IMG/VR virus record: IMGVR_UViG_3300023184_006354
Location: 1-58,853 of that record
DNA length: 58,853 nucleotides
DNA from: a virus
Strand: one strand, 5' to 3'
Part shown: in pieces, positions 16,489 through 25,675 of the stretch
How the letters are laid out: each line of letters opens with the position of its first letter
Numbering within the stretch: position 1 is the first letter of the stretch
The notes under the pieces: generated by a model
Told to the model about the DNA's origin: nothing
The model's database searches: none
Seen by the model: the letters and a program-made list of their open reading frames with translations, nothing else
Translations under genes and position numbers: made by a program

Positions 16489-17969
16489 AATAATTCTCCA
16501 TCATTTGCACTTTGATCATTTAATTGATATTGCTCTCTTTGTCTCGTAGCAATATCGTGCAAAGATCCTCGCTCTTCAATCTTAAAGTTTTGTACATTGT
16601 AATTTAAATAATTTTGCGCCCATGTTTCTTTGCCAGTAGCATCTAGTCTTCTAACCAAATCTTGATGACCCGCTGCTTCTCTACCTTGGAATCTAGTCTT
16701 AGTTGGGATTAACTTATGAGTTCCAAATTGTTGACCATCCAAAGCTAATTCATCTAATGTTTTTCTTCTAAAAATCGCTACGAATGAAGCAAACCATTGT
16801 AGTCTATCTGATAATGAAATAGCTGAACTGTCATCAACAACTGCTGAAGCGTTTCTATTAAAGTTTTCTCCAGTTCTATTAAGCTGCATAGCAGTTACGA
16901 TTGGACAATTAATTTCTTCTGAAATTCTTTTTAGCTTATCAATTTTATCTCCAATCGCTTGATGTTCTGCCCAATTCTGACCAACCTTTTCTCCAGTTAG
17001 TTTGATATAATCATAAGCAATCAAAGCTTGGTTTCCTCTGCCTACTTTAGACAAATACCATCTGCGAATCATAGAGCAGATTTGATCAATGTTTTTACTA
17101 CCAACATGATAGTGATAATGTTCATAATTTTTAACATGCGCCCAAGCTGCTCTAACTTTTTTAGTCATGTCTTCATTTTTACGCCAATTTCCAGTTTCAA
17201 GATACCACATGGGTACATCTGATATAGAAGATACCATTCTTAATTGAATATCAAAAGTCTGCATTTCTGTATCTAAAATTAATGTTTTTACTTTGTTCTT
17301 TGGATTCTTTGCTACATTAAAACATATATCATTTATCCAAGTGGACTTTCCTTGACCTGGACGACTTACGATTGCATAAATGTTTCCATTCTTTAAACCA
17401 CCATAAAGTCTGTTAAACTCTGGATAACCAGTAATTAAACCAGAATCTTCTCTAGGATTATTTCCTAATTCCTCAATTATATCCTCGACTCCTTCAAATA
17501 AATTGATTGGTTCATCCTTCGAGATATAAGATGAAATTTTATTATTATAAATAGAATCTGCTTCGGCAATGATTTTATCAATTGCATCATCACCATTTTT
17601 TGTTACGAAAGATTTTAATTTATCTGCTGTTTGAATTATCTCTCTACGTATTCTTAATTTCATTAATTCTTTGCAAGCATTCATTGTGGCTTCTTCTGTG
17701 ATCTGAGAGAATGCCAAGTTTTCGATGTAGTCAAATATATTAATATCATCTTTAAAAGATATACCAAGATTTTTAATCTTTTCTGCTAAAAGTACTTTAT
17801 CTACTTTTTCGCCTTTATGAGCTATGCTTTTATAAACAGAATATATTGTGGAATGAACTTCATTAAAGAAGTCGGTATCATTTAAGAAAATATCTACTTC
17901 TGCAAATAAATTTTGATATTTAATTAAACCACTTAATACATGTCGTTCTACTTGAATAGAATAAATCAT
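16485..17969 (-). CDS. dnaB: Replicative DnaB-type helicase (494 aa)
   Basis: N-terminal DnaB domain (ERHVLSGLIKYQNLF ... FFNEVHSTIYSVYKSIAHKG) and RecA-like core: Walker A SRPGQGKST (about residue 207), Walker B-like TLILDTEMQ and ALIAYDYIKL, IVTAMQLNRTGE, and KTRFQGREA near the end. Unwinds duplex DNA at the phage fork and should pair with the adjacent primase. C-terminus is QSANDGELL, shared with the 183-aa acidic-tail protein. ATG at 17969 sits 8 bases after a -10 box; upstream TTG codons are rejected because they would fall at the promoter. Confidence 0.95.
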   Translation of the reverse strand: MIYSIQVERHVLSGLIKYQNLFAEVDIFLNDTDFFNEVHSTIYSVYKSIAHKGEKVDKVLLAEKIKNLGISFKDDINIFDYIENLAFSQITEEATMNACKELMKLRIRREIIQTADKLKSFVTKNGDDAIDKIIAEADSIYNNKISSYISKDEPINLFEGVEDIIEELGNNPREDSGLITGYPEFNRLYGGLKNGNIYAIVSRPGQGKSTWINDICFNVAKNPKNKVKTLILDTEMQTFDIQLRMVSSISDVPMWYLETGNWRKNEDMTKKVRAAWAHVKNYEHYHYHVGSKNIDQICSMIRRWYLSKVGRGNQALIAYDYIKLTGEKVGQNWAEHQAIGDKIDKLKRISEEINCPIVTAMQLNRTGENFNRNASAVVDDSSAISLSDRLQWFASFVAIFRRKTLDELALDGQQFGTHKLIPTKTRFQGREAAGHQDLVRRLDATGKETWAQNYLNYNVQNFKIEERGSLHDIATRQREQYQLNDQSANDGELL

Positions 17970-17977
17970 CAACAATT

Positions 17978-18006
17978 ATGATACTATATTAAAAATTAAA
18001 AGTCAA
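17978..18006 (-). promoter_or_regulatory. Leaderless promoter for helicase-thyX-primase
   Basis: Minus strand TTGACT (18006-18001), 17 bp, TATCAT (17983-17978), 8 nt, ATG at 17969. Confidence 0.78.
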
Positions 18007-18007
18007 G

Positions 18008-18274
18008 TTAATCTTCGTCTTCTTGGTCGTCTTCGTCATTTTTTCTGGCAATTAAATCTGTTGTGGCTTCTAGATTAAGTTGATCTACGCTTTGACTCCA
18101 AGTATTTAAATAATATAAAAGTGCCATAGCATTTATTTGATTATCAAACTTTGTGAATACTTGAGGTTCGCCTTTATTTGAAAAATTAAAAAGAACATAT
18201 CCACCGAAACTGCATTCATCAATTTGCTTTAAAAGTGCATCTGGAAAATTGAATTTTTTCTTATTAGTCACCAC
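18008..18274 (-). CDS. Hypothetical small protein with acidic tail (88 aa)
   Basis: Unknown. Residues 5-70 contain FGGYVLFNFSNKGEPQVFTK and a helix ALLYYLNTWSQSVDQL; the tail NDEDDQEDED is strongly acidic. Starts with one of two adjacent GTG codons (18274 or 18271) preceded by AGGTG. Position between nuclease/RecA and helicase suggests a replication accessory. Confidence 0.55.
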   Translation of the reverse strand: MVTNKKKFNFPDALLKQIDECSFGGYVLFNFSNKGEPQVFTKFDNQINAMALLYYLNTWSQSVDQLNLEATTDLIARKNDEDDQEDED

Positions 18275-18286
18275 CTAATTTTACAC

Positions 18287-18706
18287 TTAAATAATTAAAA
18301 TTCCACACTTTTCTTCTATATATTGTGGTGATAAAGTTTTTAGATCAGATTCGTAGACTTGAAGGAATTTAAATTCATTCATTTCAAGCCATTTTTCTTT
18401 TTTAACATCTCTTTTAATACTTTGAAGATATTTAAATCTAGAATTATCATGGAAGAACTTGTTGAATGATTCGTGTTGATCGCCTTGTATCTCGACTGCT
18501 ATCTTTTTTGTTGCATTTAATAAATCAACTTTAAGCATGCTTCCATAAACTGGAAACTCTTCATATACAATGTGATTTTTCCAATAAGGATAAAAGAATT
18601 GTTTGAATTTAAATTGTAATTTACTTCTGGATTTTCCATTCCAATTTACTAGATATTTACTTACATTTTTGTTAACGAGAGTTCCGTTAACATTTAATAA
18701 TCTCAT
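18287..18706 (-). CDS. Small PD-(D/E)XK/Vsr-like nuclease (139 aa)
   Basis: Contains MLKVDLLNATKKIAVEIQGDQH: an Asp, then Glu-x-x-Gly-Asp-x-His, as in Vsr/DUF559-type restriction-fold nucleases, followed by KRDVKKEKWLEMNEFKFLQV, typical of the second half of that fold. Probably acts in recombination or repair beside RecA; overlaps the RecA stop by ATGA. A resolvase role is possible but not shown. Confidence 0.68.
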   Translation of the reverse strand: MRLLNVNGTLVNKNVSKYLVNWNGKSRSKLQFKFKQFFYPYWKNHIVYEEFPVYGSMLKVDLLNATKKIAVEIQGDQHESFNKFFHDNSRFKYLQSIKRDVKKEKWLEMNEFKFLQVYESDLKTLSPQYIEEKCGILII

Positions 18707-19845
18707 GAAGCAAGGGTTTGAATAAATTTATTATAAAAATAATCAACGATTGGTTTATTTTCTTCTAGATAGGATCTTAGATTATCTATACCTTGGTGTT
18801 GCTTTTTTAGTTCTAAATTTTGTTCTTTTAGTTCAGCAATGATTTCATCTGAGAATGTTACCCATGCTCCTTTAGCTGATGCAAATTCCCAAGAAAGAAT
18901 TTGATCAATTACTTCATACTCCTTCCAAACTGATGAACCATCTTTGCGACCATATTTAATTGGATATTGAACTTTTGAATTTGTGGATTCATTAGTGGAT
19001 TTCTTAATAGCGATTTTTACATTATGTCCAATAATCTTATTCTTTACTGGGTCATATCTATCATTTGGTTTTTCAAGAATAAGGTCTTTATTAAACTTTG
19101 GTTCGAATTCGAGAATCCAATTAGCAAAATGCAATAACGCATTTCCACCAGTTGCAGTAGTTTGACGAATATCCTTATTCGCTGCATAAGGGTCAAGTTT
19201 AATATCTGATCTAACTTGACTAATAAAGATTGCCATATGACCACGTTTAGAAAGAGCGAGAGAAATCTTCTTCATCAACATTGATGAGATAACTGCTCCT
19301 CCAGCAACCTTAGTTGCTTCAGTCATGCTTTTTTGGGCATCACCTTTTGTCATCAATCCGTCAACCGAATCAAGAATAAAGATGTACCTTTTATTCTCGT
19401 CATTAGATTGAATAAGATCCTTCATTAATTCTGAAACAGTTTCAAAAATATTACATTCAAATACGAAACAAGTTCCATCTACCCACTCTTTAGGATCAGT
19501 TACAAACTTAATTCCAGAACGCTCTTTGATTTCTTTGCTTAATCTTCCTTCTGCTTTAAAAAGTAAAGCTCTAGAATTTTCTACTGATTTCAAAAAGTTC
19601 TTTGTTACTTCTAATGCTTCTGAGGTTTTACCACCTTCATTCATTCCAATAAATCTATGCAACCCTGGGCATAAACCACCACCTGTAGCGATATCCAGGT
19701 TTAAGCTACCAGTAGATACTTTATAATATATTTCATCTTCAAAATTGTAATGATCTTCTTTATTGTCTTTTAAAAACGATAATAGTCTATCTGATGCACT
19801 TGGGCCAGATGATTCAATAATTTCTTCTTTAGATTTTTTTGCCAT
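18703..19845 (-). CDS. recA: RecA-family recombinase (380 aa)
   Basis: RecA/UvsX-type strand-exchange ATPase. Walker A is GMNEGGKTSEAL (about residue 67), Walker B IFILDSVDGL, L1/L2 region with GGAVISSMLMKKIS and AIFISQVRSD, then TATGGNALLHFANWILE. Begins with a Lys-rich segment and lacks the long acidic RecA tail. Would carry out recombination-dependent replication and repair with the adjacent nuclease. Its ATG overlaps the preceding 113-aa gene by 17 bases. Confidence 0.92.
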   Translation of the reverse strand: MAKKSKEEIIESSGPSASDRLLSFLKDNKEDHYNFEDEIYYKVSTGSLNLDIATGGGLCPGLHRFIGMNEGGKTSEALEVTKNFLKSVENSRALLFKAEGRLSKEIKERSGIKFVTDPKEWVDGTCFVFECNIFETVSELMKDLIQSNDENKRYIFILDSVDGLMTKGDAQKSMTEATKVAGGAVISSMLMKKISLALSKRGHMAIFISQVRSDIKLDPYAANKDIRQTTATGGNALLHFANWILEFEPKFNKDLILEKPNDRYDPVKNKIIGHNVKIAIKKSTNESTNSKVQYPIKYGRKDGSSVWKEYEVIDQILSWEFASAKGAWVTFSDEIIAELKEQNLELKKQHQGIDNLRSYLEENKPIVDYFYNKFIQTLAS

Positions 19846-20170
19846 ATGTAATAAATTCTAACAGACTTTTAGGCTTTTGGCAAACTTTTTTATCTTCACC
19901 TATTTTATTTTCTTCTAATTGGTATTTTTGAGGTTTAGGTATAACTACTTTATCTTTTATTGCTTCTGTAGCCATAAAGCATTTTCCCTCTTCTGTTAAG
20001 AACCAAGCTAGGCTAGGTAATTTTAAATCTTTTAAATTATTCCAGTAAGAATAGCTCTTATATGTTTTAATAAGTTTTTGAGCTATTTTGATTTCCCTTG
20101 CCCAATTGATTTTATCTTTTATGTATTTTTTAACTATAAATTGGCAAAGTTTATGGTTTGTAATTTTCAA
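19829..20170 (-). CDS. Hypothetical 113-aa protein joining glycan and recombination genes
   Basis: Unrecognised, basic, helical at the N-terminus (LCQFIVKKYIKDKINWAREI). It starts with TTG inside the end of gmd (20-base overlap) and ends inside recA (17-base overlap), so the sugar locus and the replication block appear to be read as one transcript. No catalytic motif seen. Confidence 0.5.
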   Translation of the reverse strand: MKITNHKLCQFIVKKYIKDKINWAREIKIAQKLIKTYKSYSYWNNLKDLKLPSLAWFLTEEGKCFMATEAIKDKVVIPKPQKYQLEENKIGEDKKVCQKPKSLLEFITYGKKI

Positions 20171-21323
20171 TATCCCATTCTACCATCTTTTTTACTAAAT
20201 TGTCAAATGAAATTTTGGGTTTCCAGTTTAATTCTTCTCTTGCTCTAGTAGAGTCTCCAAGAAGCAGTTCGACTTCTGCTGGTCTGTAAAATTTTGGATT
20301 AATTTTAACTAAAGTTTCATATTCTCCATTTTCTTTTTTTCTGCAAAAGATTTCGTCTTCTGCTCTCGCATCTGGATCTACATAAATCCAAGATCCAGTA
20401 ATACCAGCATATTTAAATGCTTTTTCTACAAATTCTCTAATAGTGTGAGTTTCATTTGATGAAAATATATATTCATGTGGAATTCCATTATAACCTTTAT
20501 TGTAAACATCTTGATTCAACATCATCCAAACTCCTTCTATAAAATCTTCTGCATCACTCCAATCTCTCTTGGCTTCTATGTTACCTAATTCTAATGGAGC
20601 AAATTTTTGATTACTTTTTATTGCATGAATTATTCTGGCTATATTTTTAGTAATTTTTCTGGTAACAAATTCCTCACCTCTTCTTGTGCCCTCATGATTA
20701 AATAACCATCCTTGAATTGCGTATAAATTATAAGAATCTCTATATACTTTAACCAATTGCCTAGAAGCAGCTTTACTTGCTCCATATGGGCTTCTTGGTC
20801 TTAGTGGGTGTTTTTCATCTTGTGGTGCATATAAGATATTGCCGAATTCTTCGCTTGATCCAGCTTGATAAAGTCTGCAAGAAGGTTTGTAAAGTCTAAT
20901 AGCCTCTAAAATATCCAAAACTGCCGTTGAATTTGTAGCCCAAGTTTGTCTTGAAAAATCCCAGCTACTTGCAACAAAACTTTGCGCAGCAAAATTAATA
21001 AAATAATCTGGTTGAAGTTTTTCCATAGTTCTAGATATTGCGTGTGAATCAGTTAAGTCAAAATTAATTAAATGAAATCTATTAGAATGAATATGTTTTA
21101 AATTTTCATGATTATAGACACTGAGCCTTCTGACTCCGCCAAAAATTAAGAAGTCCGTATTTTTTAATAAAAAATCAACCATATGACTTCCATCTTGTCC
21201 AGTTACTCCAGTTATTACTACGACTTTTTTATCCTTAATTAATTTACTAGCATCTTCAATATTTAAAATATTGGCAGTATCTATCTTTTTGCCATAATAC
21301 GCTTCTTGAATATTGTTGCTCAT
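20151..21323 (-). CDS. gmd: GDP-mannose 4,6-dehydratase (390 aa)
   Basis: Extended SDR with GVTGQDGSHM nucleotide-binding loop (about residue 39), SSEEFG, YGASKAASRQLVK (Tyr-x-x-x-Lys), and Gmd-specific GTRRGEEFVTRKI, LGNIEAKRDWSDAEDFIE and YRPAEVELLLGD. Converts GDP-mannose to GDP-4-keto-6-deoxymannose, precursor of GDP-fucose, rhamnose, colitose or perosamine sugars. The neighbouring epimerase/reductase and the FucT-like transferases in the locus fit a deoxysugar route. Confidence 0.95.
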   Translation of the reverse strand: MSNNIQEAYYGKKIDTANILNIEDASKLIKDKKVVVITGVTGQDGSHMVDFLLKNTDFLIFGGVRRLSVYNHENLKHIHSNRFHLINFDLTDSHAISRTMEKLQPDYFINFAAQSFVASSWDFSRQTWATNSTAVLDILEAIRLYKPSCRLYQAGSSEEFGNILYAPQDEKHPLRPRSPYGASKAASRQLVKVYRDSYNLYAIQGWLFNHEGTRRGEEFVTRKITKNIARIIHAIKSNQKFAPLELGNIEAKRDWSDAEDFIEGVWMMLNQDVYNKGYNGIPHEYIFSSNETHTIREFVEKAFKYAGITGSWIYVDPDARAEDEIFCRKKENGEYETLVKINPKFYRPAEVELLLGDSTRAREELNWKPKISFDNLVKKMVEWDIENYKP

Positions 21324-21329
21324 TAGTGA

Positions 21330-22106
21330 TTATATGACATTATCTTTTATTTTTCTAAAAGTATTTTCTATTCCCTTATTTAATCCTATAGTTTCTATTG
21401 GCAAATTACTTATTCCGCAATAGTTTTGAAGTAGAACGTCTTTTTCTAAAGTAATTGGAACTTCATATTTATCAAGAGTATTAATGAAATTGGCTATTTC
21501 TAAAAGGCTTTTTTTGTTTTTATAAGAACAATCTATCTCTTTTGGAGGATTTTCATTAGATATATAATAATGTATTAAAGCCTCAAGGTCTTTCATATAA
21601 AAAAAATCCATTAATTTATTCGCATGAATTAATATTGATTGTTTATTTATATATCTTAAGAGGTTTGATTTTATGAATCTTGTATTTGATTCATTTTCGT
21701 CAAAGACGGCGAAAATTCTTATATTATAAAAATTAGATTCTTTTTGAATTATATTATTTATAATGTTTTTGCTTTTACCATAATATGTTTCTTGCATATA
21801 AATTTCCGCACCAGAACCAAAAGATATGAATTTTTTAAATTTATCTTTGTTGGCTAAAAGATTATTAAACATTTTTAAATTACTATGTAAAATTGATTCA
21901 TCTTCTAATTTTAACCTAGAGCCGCCTTTGATAGCTGTATGAATTAAAATGTCAAATTTTTTATTTTCAAACCATTTATTTGTGGCGTTAATATCTTCTA
22001 AGTCGAAATCGGCTCTAGAAATATTTATTATATTATAAAACTTAGATAAAGAGTTATTGATTGATTTGGCTATATATCCATTTCCACCAGTTATCAATAT
22101 ATTCAT
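21330..22106 (-). CDS. NAD-dependent epimerase/reductase, SDR family (258 aa)
   Basis: N-terminal ITGGNGYIAKSI Rossmann loop, then FDILIHTAIKGGSR, KFISFGSGAEIY and TYYGKSKNII (Tyr-x-x-x-Lys). Shorter than GDP-fucose synthase but in the same position relative to gmd, so it may reduce or epimerise the 4-keto sugar; a different nucleotide-sugar is possible. Overlaps the methyltransferase stop by ATGA. Confidence 0.78.
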   Translation of the reverse strand: MNILITGGNGYIAKSINNSLSKFYNIINISRADFDLEDINATNKWFENKKFDILIHTAIKGGSRLKLEDESILHSNLKMFNNLLANKDKFKKFISFGSGAEIYMQETYYGKSKNIINNIIQKESNFYNIRIFAVFDENESNTRFIKSNLLRYINKQSILIHANKLMDFFYMKDLEALIHYYISNENPPKEIDCSYKNKKSLLEIANFINTLDKYEVPITLEKDVLLQNYCGISNLPIETIGLNKGIENTFRKIKDNVI

Positions 22107-22861
22107 TTTTTTCTGAAAACAGCCAAGTAATTTATTTTATGTTTGTCTAAGACCATTTCTATTAATTGAAAATTATCATTAATATCTTTAATTTGTTTAT
22201 TATTTAAAAAATGAGTCCAGAATGTACCATAAGATAAAGATTTTAAAAGATCTTCGGCTAAAAGAGAGTTGTCATATTTAAATTTTCCTCTAGATTTTTC
22301 TGGATTTTGTATATCCTCCATAAAAAAATAACCTCCAGACTTCATCATATTGCAAGCTTGCCATAAAGTAACAGCCATATGATTAGGCCAATGACTACCA
22401 TCTTCTATCAAATAGTCAAAATCATTTGGAGTTTGTTGTTTCAATTCATTCCAATCACAAAAATTTCCTTGATCTGCATATATAAAATTTATTCCTAGGT
22501 TATTTAAATTTTTAACATCTTCAGCTTTATCCTGAAGATAATGTCCCCAAAAATTATCAACGCAATATAAATCTATATTTTTAAAATAAGATAACCATAA
22601 TTTGGTTGAAGCATATGGAAATCTTTGATCGCATATACCAATCTCAAATAATTTGATAGTATTTTCCCTGTTTTTCTTCATGTATCTCTCATAAGTTTCT
22701 GTATACCCCATAGTCTCATGCCCTGGCCAATCTTTCCCCCAAGATAAAGTCATTTTATCCGCTGTACCTTTATCTGTTTCAAATTTATTTGCTAGAGTTG
22801 ATAATGATTCGTCAGGTGAATAAAAAACATTTTCTTCTGTATTCTTTTTAAAAAAAGTCAT
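22103..22861 (-). CDS. SAM-dependent methyltransferase, sugar O-methyltransferase-like (252 aa)
   Basis: Class I methyltransferase resembling macrocin/sugar O-methyltransferases: KLFEIGICDQRFPYAST (SAM loop), YCVDNFWG, FDYLIEDGSHWPNHM and MKSGGYFFMEDIQ. Likely methylates a sugar produced by this locus. A TATAAT lies nine bases before the ATG, but no good -35 accompanies it, so an independent promoter is uncertain. Confidence 0.8.
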   Translation of the reverse strand: MTFFKKNTEENVFYSPDESLSTLANKFETDKGTADKMTLSWGKDWPGHETMGYTETYERYMKKNRENTIKLFEIGICDQRFPYASTKLWLSYFKNIDLYCVDNFWGHYLQDKAEDVKNLNNLGINFIYADQGNFCDWNELKQQTPNDFDYLIEDGSHWPNHMAVTLWQACNMMKSGGYFFMEDIQNPEKSRGKFKYDNSLLAEDLLKSLSYGTFWTHFLNNKQIKDINDNFQLIEMVLDKHKINYLAVFRKK

Positions 22862-22901
22862 TTGTTTATTATTATATTTTATTAGAATATATATTTCTAA
22901 T

Positions 22902-23912
22902 TTATATAATATGCTCTAATTCTTTTAAGTTAACTGGTATTTTCTGAAATTCAAATGAATTATTCATAAGTATCATATTAATATTTGAATCACTAGTGTT
23001 TTTTTTATCTTTCTTAGTTTTTTGTATTAAGCTGTCCTTATCAAGAGATTGAAGAATATCAGAATTAATTCCAGCTTGTTTAATAATATTGATTAATATT
23101 TGATAAATATCTTTCATTGTATCCTCGCTTAAAAGTCCAATTTTATTTGAAATTTTATTTGCTAAAATAATACCAAAGACAACTGCTAATCCATGAGGTA
23201 TTTTGTAGTTTGTTTCGCTTTCTATTGCATGACCAAAAGTATGACCAAAATTTAAAATTTGTCTTTTATTTAAATCTAACTCATCTTGTTCTATAAATTG
23301 TTGCTTAATATATAGGCATCTTTTTATAGAATCTTGAAGTTCTATAAGATTTTTATTTATTAATTTATCAATAGTTAAATTTAATTGTTCGAAAGACAAC
23401 GGCCCGCCTATTAAATGTAATTTCACTATTTCGCCAAGACCACTAAAATAGTCTTTATTTTCCAATGTTTTTAAAAATTCAGAATTTATTATAATTTTAG
23501 ATGGAGGATAGAATGTCCCAATGATATTTTTATAAGAATCTAAATTTAAAGAAGTTTTGCTTCCAATGCACGAATCAGCCTGAGATAAAAGAGTAGTTGG
23601 TATATAAATCCAATCTATTCCTCGAAATAAAATATTCATTGCAAATCCACAAATGTCTTGAGTAATTCCACCGCCAATTACAATTACTTTAGTATTCTTT
23701 TTTATGTTTTTTTTGAGCAGTTCTTGGCATACATAAATAGATGAATTAATATTTTTTTTACTTTCTATCGCTTCAATCAATATGGGTTGTTTATAAAATT
23801 TATTTGAATATAAATTATATACATTCTTATCTGCAATTATAAAATCATTATCTAAATTTAGATCTGACTCAAAAGAGACAGAGTAGTTCTTATAAAAAGA
23901 GTTTACTAACAT
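22902..23912 (-). CDS. 3-dehydroquinate-synthase-like sugar cyclase (336 aa)
   Basis: AroB superfamily: IVIGGGITQDICGF, RGIDWIYIPTTLLSQADSCI, GSKTSLN, then metal ligands Glu in GLGEIVKLHL, His in LNFGHTFGHAIE and His in IPHGLAVVFG. Full family length. In a sugar locus it is more likely a secondary-metabolite-type cyclase (2-deoxy-scyllo-inosose or valiolone type), making a carbocyclic sugar, than a shikimate enzyme; the substrate cannot be assigned by eye. It overlaps the SDR gene by 7 bases. Confidence 0.85.
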   Translation of the reverse strand: MLVNSFYKNYSVSFESDLNLDNDFIIADKNVYNLYSNKFYKQPILIEAIESKKNINSSIYVCQELLKKNIKKNTKVIVIGGGITQDICGFAMNILFRGIDWIYIPTTLLSQADSCIGSKTSLNLDSYKNIIGTFYPPSKIIINSEFLKTLENKDYFSGLGEIVKLHLIGGPLSFEQLNLTIDKLINKNLIELQDSIKRCLYIKQQFIEQDELDLNKRQILNFGHTFGHAIESETNYKIPHGLAVVFGIILANKISNKIGLLSEDTMKDIYQILINIIKQAGINSDILQSLDKDSLIQKTKKDKKNTSDSNINMILMNNSFEFQKIPVNLKELEHII

Positions 23913-24559
23913 ATAGATAATCCTCCGTCTACGGATATAATCTGACCAGTTATTTTTGTATTTAAACTTAAATTATAAACTGCTTCTGCAATTTCTTCTG
24001 GTTTTAAAAATCTTTTAATTGGAATCATCTTTTTAATTTCTTCTATTTGTTCTAAAGAATTATTTTTATAAGTCAATTCTGTTTCTACATAACCTGGGCA
24101 TATGCTATTGACTTGTATGTTATGCTCTGCTAATTCCAGCGCAGAACTTTTTGTTATTGAATCTAGAGCTGCTTTTGAAGCAGAATATATAATTCTGCCT
24201 TTTTTTGCTGTATAACTTAAAATAGAGCTAATATTAATAATATGACCTTTTTTATTTTTAATCATATTTTTTAAAAGATTTTTGATCAATAAAAGAGGGG
24301 CTACAGTATTTACTTGAAAAGTATTTGTTATATTTAAAATATCCACATCTATTAAATCGGATACGTCATTTATACCAGCGTTATTAATTAAGATGTCAAT
24401 ATCTTCTGTAAATGTTTTGCAATATTCTTGTATAGAATCAAAATCTATTAAATTTAATTCTGTTCTACTCGGAGAATAGACTTTATAATTTTCTTTTTTG
24501 AATTTATTTTTTATTGCCAATCCTATACCTTTAGATCCGCCAGTTAAAAATACATTCAT
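23906..24559 (-). CDS. Short-chain dehydrogenase/reductase (217 aa)
   Basis: Classical SDR: FLTGGSKGIGLAI cofactor loop, ILINNAGIND, IINISSILSY, YSASKAALDSITKS (Tyr-x-x-x-Lys) and NSICPGYVETE; ends with GQIISVDGGLSIC. Resembles 3-oxoacyl reductase-type SDRs reused in sugar loci. Possibly reduces the product of the adjacent cyclase. An AGAGGA element precedes the ATG, one of the clearer ribosome sites here. Confidence 0.88.
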   Translation of the reverse strand: MNVFLTGGSKGIGLAIKNKFKKENYKVYSPSRTELNLIDFDSIQEYCKTFTEDIDILINNAGINDVSDLIDVDILNITNTFQVNTVAPLLLIKNLLKNMIKNKKGHIINISSILSYTAKKGRIIYSASKAALDSITKSSALELAEHNIQVNSICPGYVETELTYKNNSLEQIEEIKKMIPIKRFLKPEEIAEAVYNLSLNTKITGQIISVDGGLSIC

Positions 24560-25641
24560 AATCCTCTTTGATATATACTTTTTTTAAGATTTTCATTCTT
24601 AGAATATTCACAATCAATATCATCGATCATCATTGATGCATCTTTTTTACAATCTTTATTTAATACAAATCCATAATCTCCTAGCATTAATTCTCTAACT
24701 GATATCTGTCCTTTTTGTATTGGGATTGCTAAATAAATATCATCTTTCTTAATCGTTTGACCAGCTTTTAGATTTCTTTTAAAGTAAACTCCTCTGATAT
24801 AATTATCTAAAAAATTAGATTCCTCTTGAAGTGGTAAAATTCTTTCCATAGAAGAAGATCCACAAATTATTTTTGCTTTATGCCAAGCTTTAACCCATTC
24901 ATCTATTTCTTGTGGTAATGCGGAATACTTTGAAATTTCTTTGCCATCAGAATTAATATCAATATGTTTTTCAAATATTCTTGCTCCTTTCGCATAAGAT
25001 ACTAACATTGAATCGTGAGACGATCCTTGTTCATGGGTAGATAAACCTATAGTATTTAATGGATACCTATTTATTAAATAATCAATTTGATTTAATTGAA
25101 GATCTTGAATTTTAGTTGGATATGTAGCTATACAATGATTTAGCGCTAATGGAATATTTCTATTGGCAAAAAATTTAACTAAATCATCGGTATCTTTTAG
25201 TGACAATCCTCCTAATGAGACTATTACTGGTTTTCTAAGTTCTGCTATTTTATTTAATAAAACCCAATCGTTATTGTCTGCGCTGGCGACTTTAATAATT
25301 GGCAAGTTCAATTTATCACAAAAATCTACAGATTTTTCATCAAATGGAGTAGACATAGGAATCATGCTATGATGCTTAATGCTATCTACCAATAATTCAT
25401 AATCTTTATCGGACATTTTTGTTTCAATTGTCCTTTTTATGTATCTTATGTCTTTTCTGTCTTTAAAATCTTTATGAATAAAATTATCTACATCTCTAAA
25501 TTGAAGTTTTATGGCGGCTTTTATATTATTAAATTTAACTACTTTAGAAAATTCGCTTATAATTTTTAATCCACGCTCCAAAGATCCTAAGTGGTTATTC
25601 GTCATTTCAAGCACGAATAGGTCTTCAAATATATTATTCAT
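24556..25641 (-). CDS. neuB: NeuB-type nonulosonic-acid synthase with SAF domain (361 aa)
   Basis: TIM-barrel NeuB domain: FVLEMTNNHLGSLERG, IKLQFRDVD, PMSTPFDEKSVDF, LPIIKVASADNNDW, KPVIVSLGGLS, NTIGLSTHEQG and ARIFEKHIDI; then a C-terminal antifreeze-like SAF domain (RNLKAGQTIKKDDIYLAIP). Condenses PEP with an amino-sugar to give a sialic, legionaminic or pseudaminic-like acid. No CMP-transferase (NeuA) is seen in the window. It has a leaderless promoter inside the locus (ATG five bases from the -10). Confidence 0.92.
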   Translation of the reverse strand: MNNIFEDLFVLEMTNNHLGSLERGLKIISEFSKVVKFNNIKAAIKLQFRDVDNFIHKDFKDRKDIRYIKRTIETKMSDKDYELLVDSIKHHSMIPMSTPFDEKSVDFCDKLNLPIIKVASADNNDWVLLNKIAELRKPVIVSLGGLSLKDTDDLVKFFANRNIPLALNHCIATYPTKIQDLQLNQIDYLINRYPLNTIGLSTHEQGSSHDSMLVSYAKGARIFEKHIDINSDGKEISKYSALPQEIDEWVKAWHKAKIICGSSSMERILPLQEESNFLDNYIRGVYFKRNLKAGQTIKKDDIYLAIPIQKGQISVRELMLGDYGFVLNKDCKKDASMMIDDIDCEYSKNENLKKSIYQRGL

Positions 25642-25646
25642 AATAG

Positions 25647-25675
25647 ATTATAGTTGATAAATTATAATTAATCAA
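25647..25675 (-). promoter_or_regulatory. Internal promoter of the glycan locus, before neuB
   Basis: Minus strand TTGATT (25675-25670), 17 bp, TATAAT (25652-25647), 5 nt, ATG at 25641. Confidence 0.65.

Noticed and set aside
22868-22901. Independent promoter before the methyltransferase gene
   Set aside because: A TATAAT lies nine bases before the ATG, but the -35 (TTAGAA) matches poorly, unlike the accepted sites.
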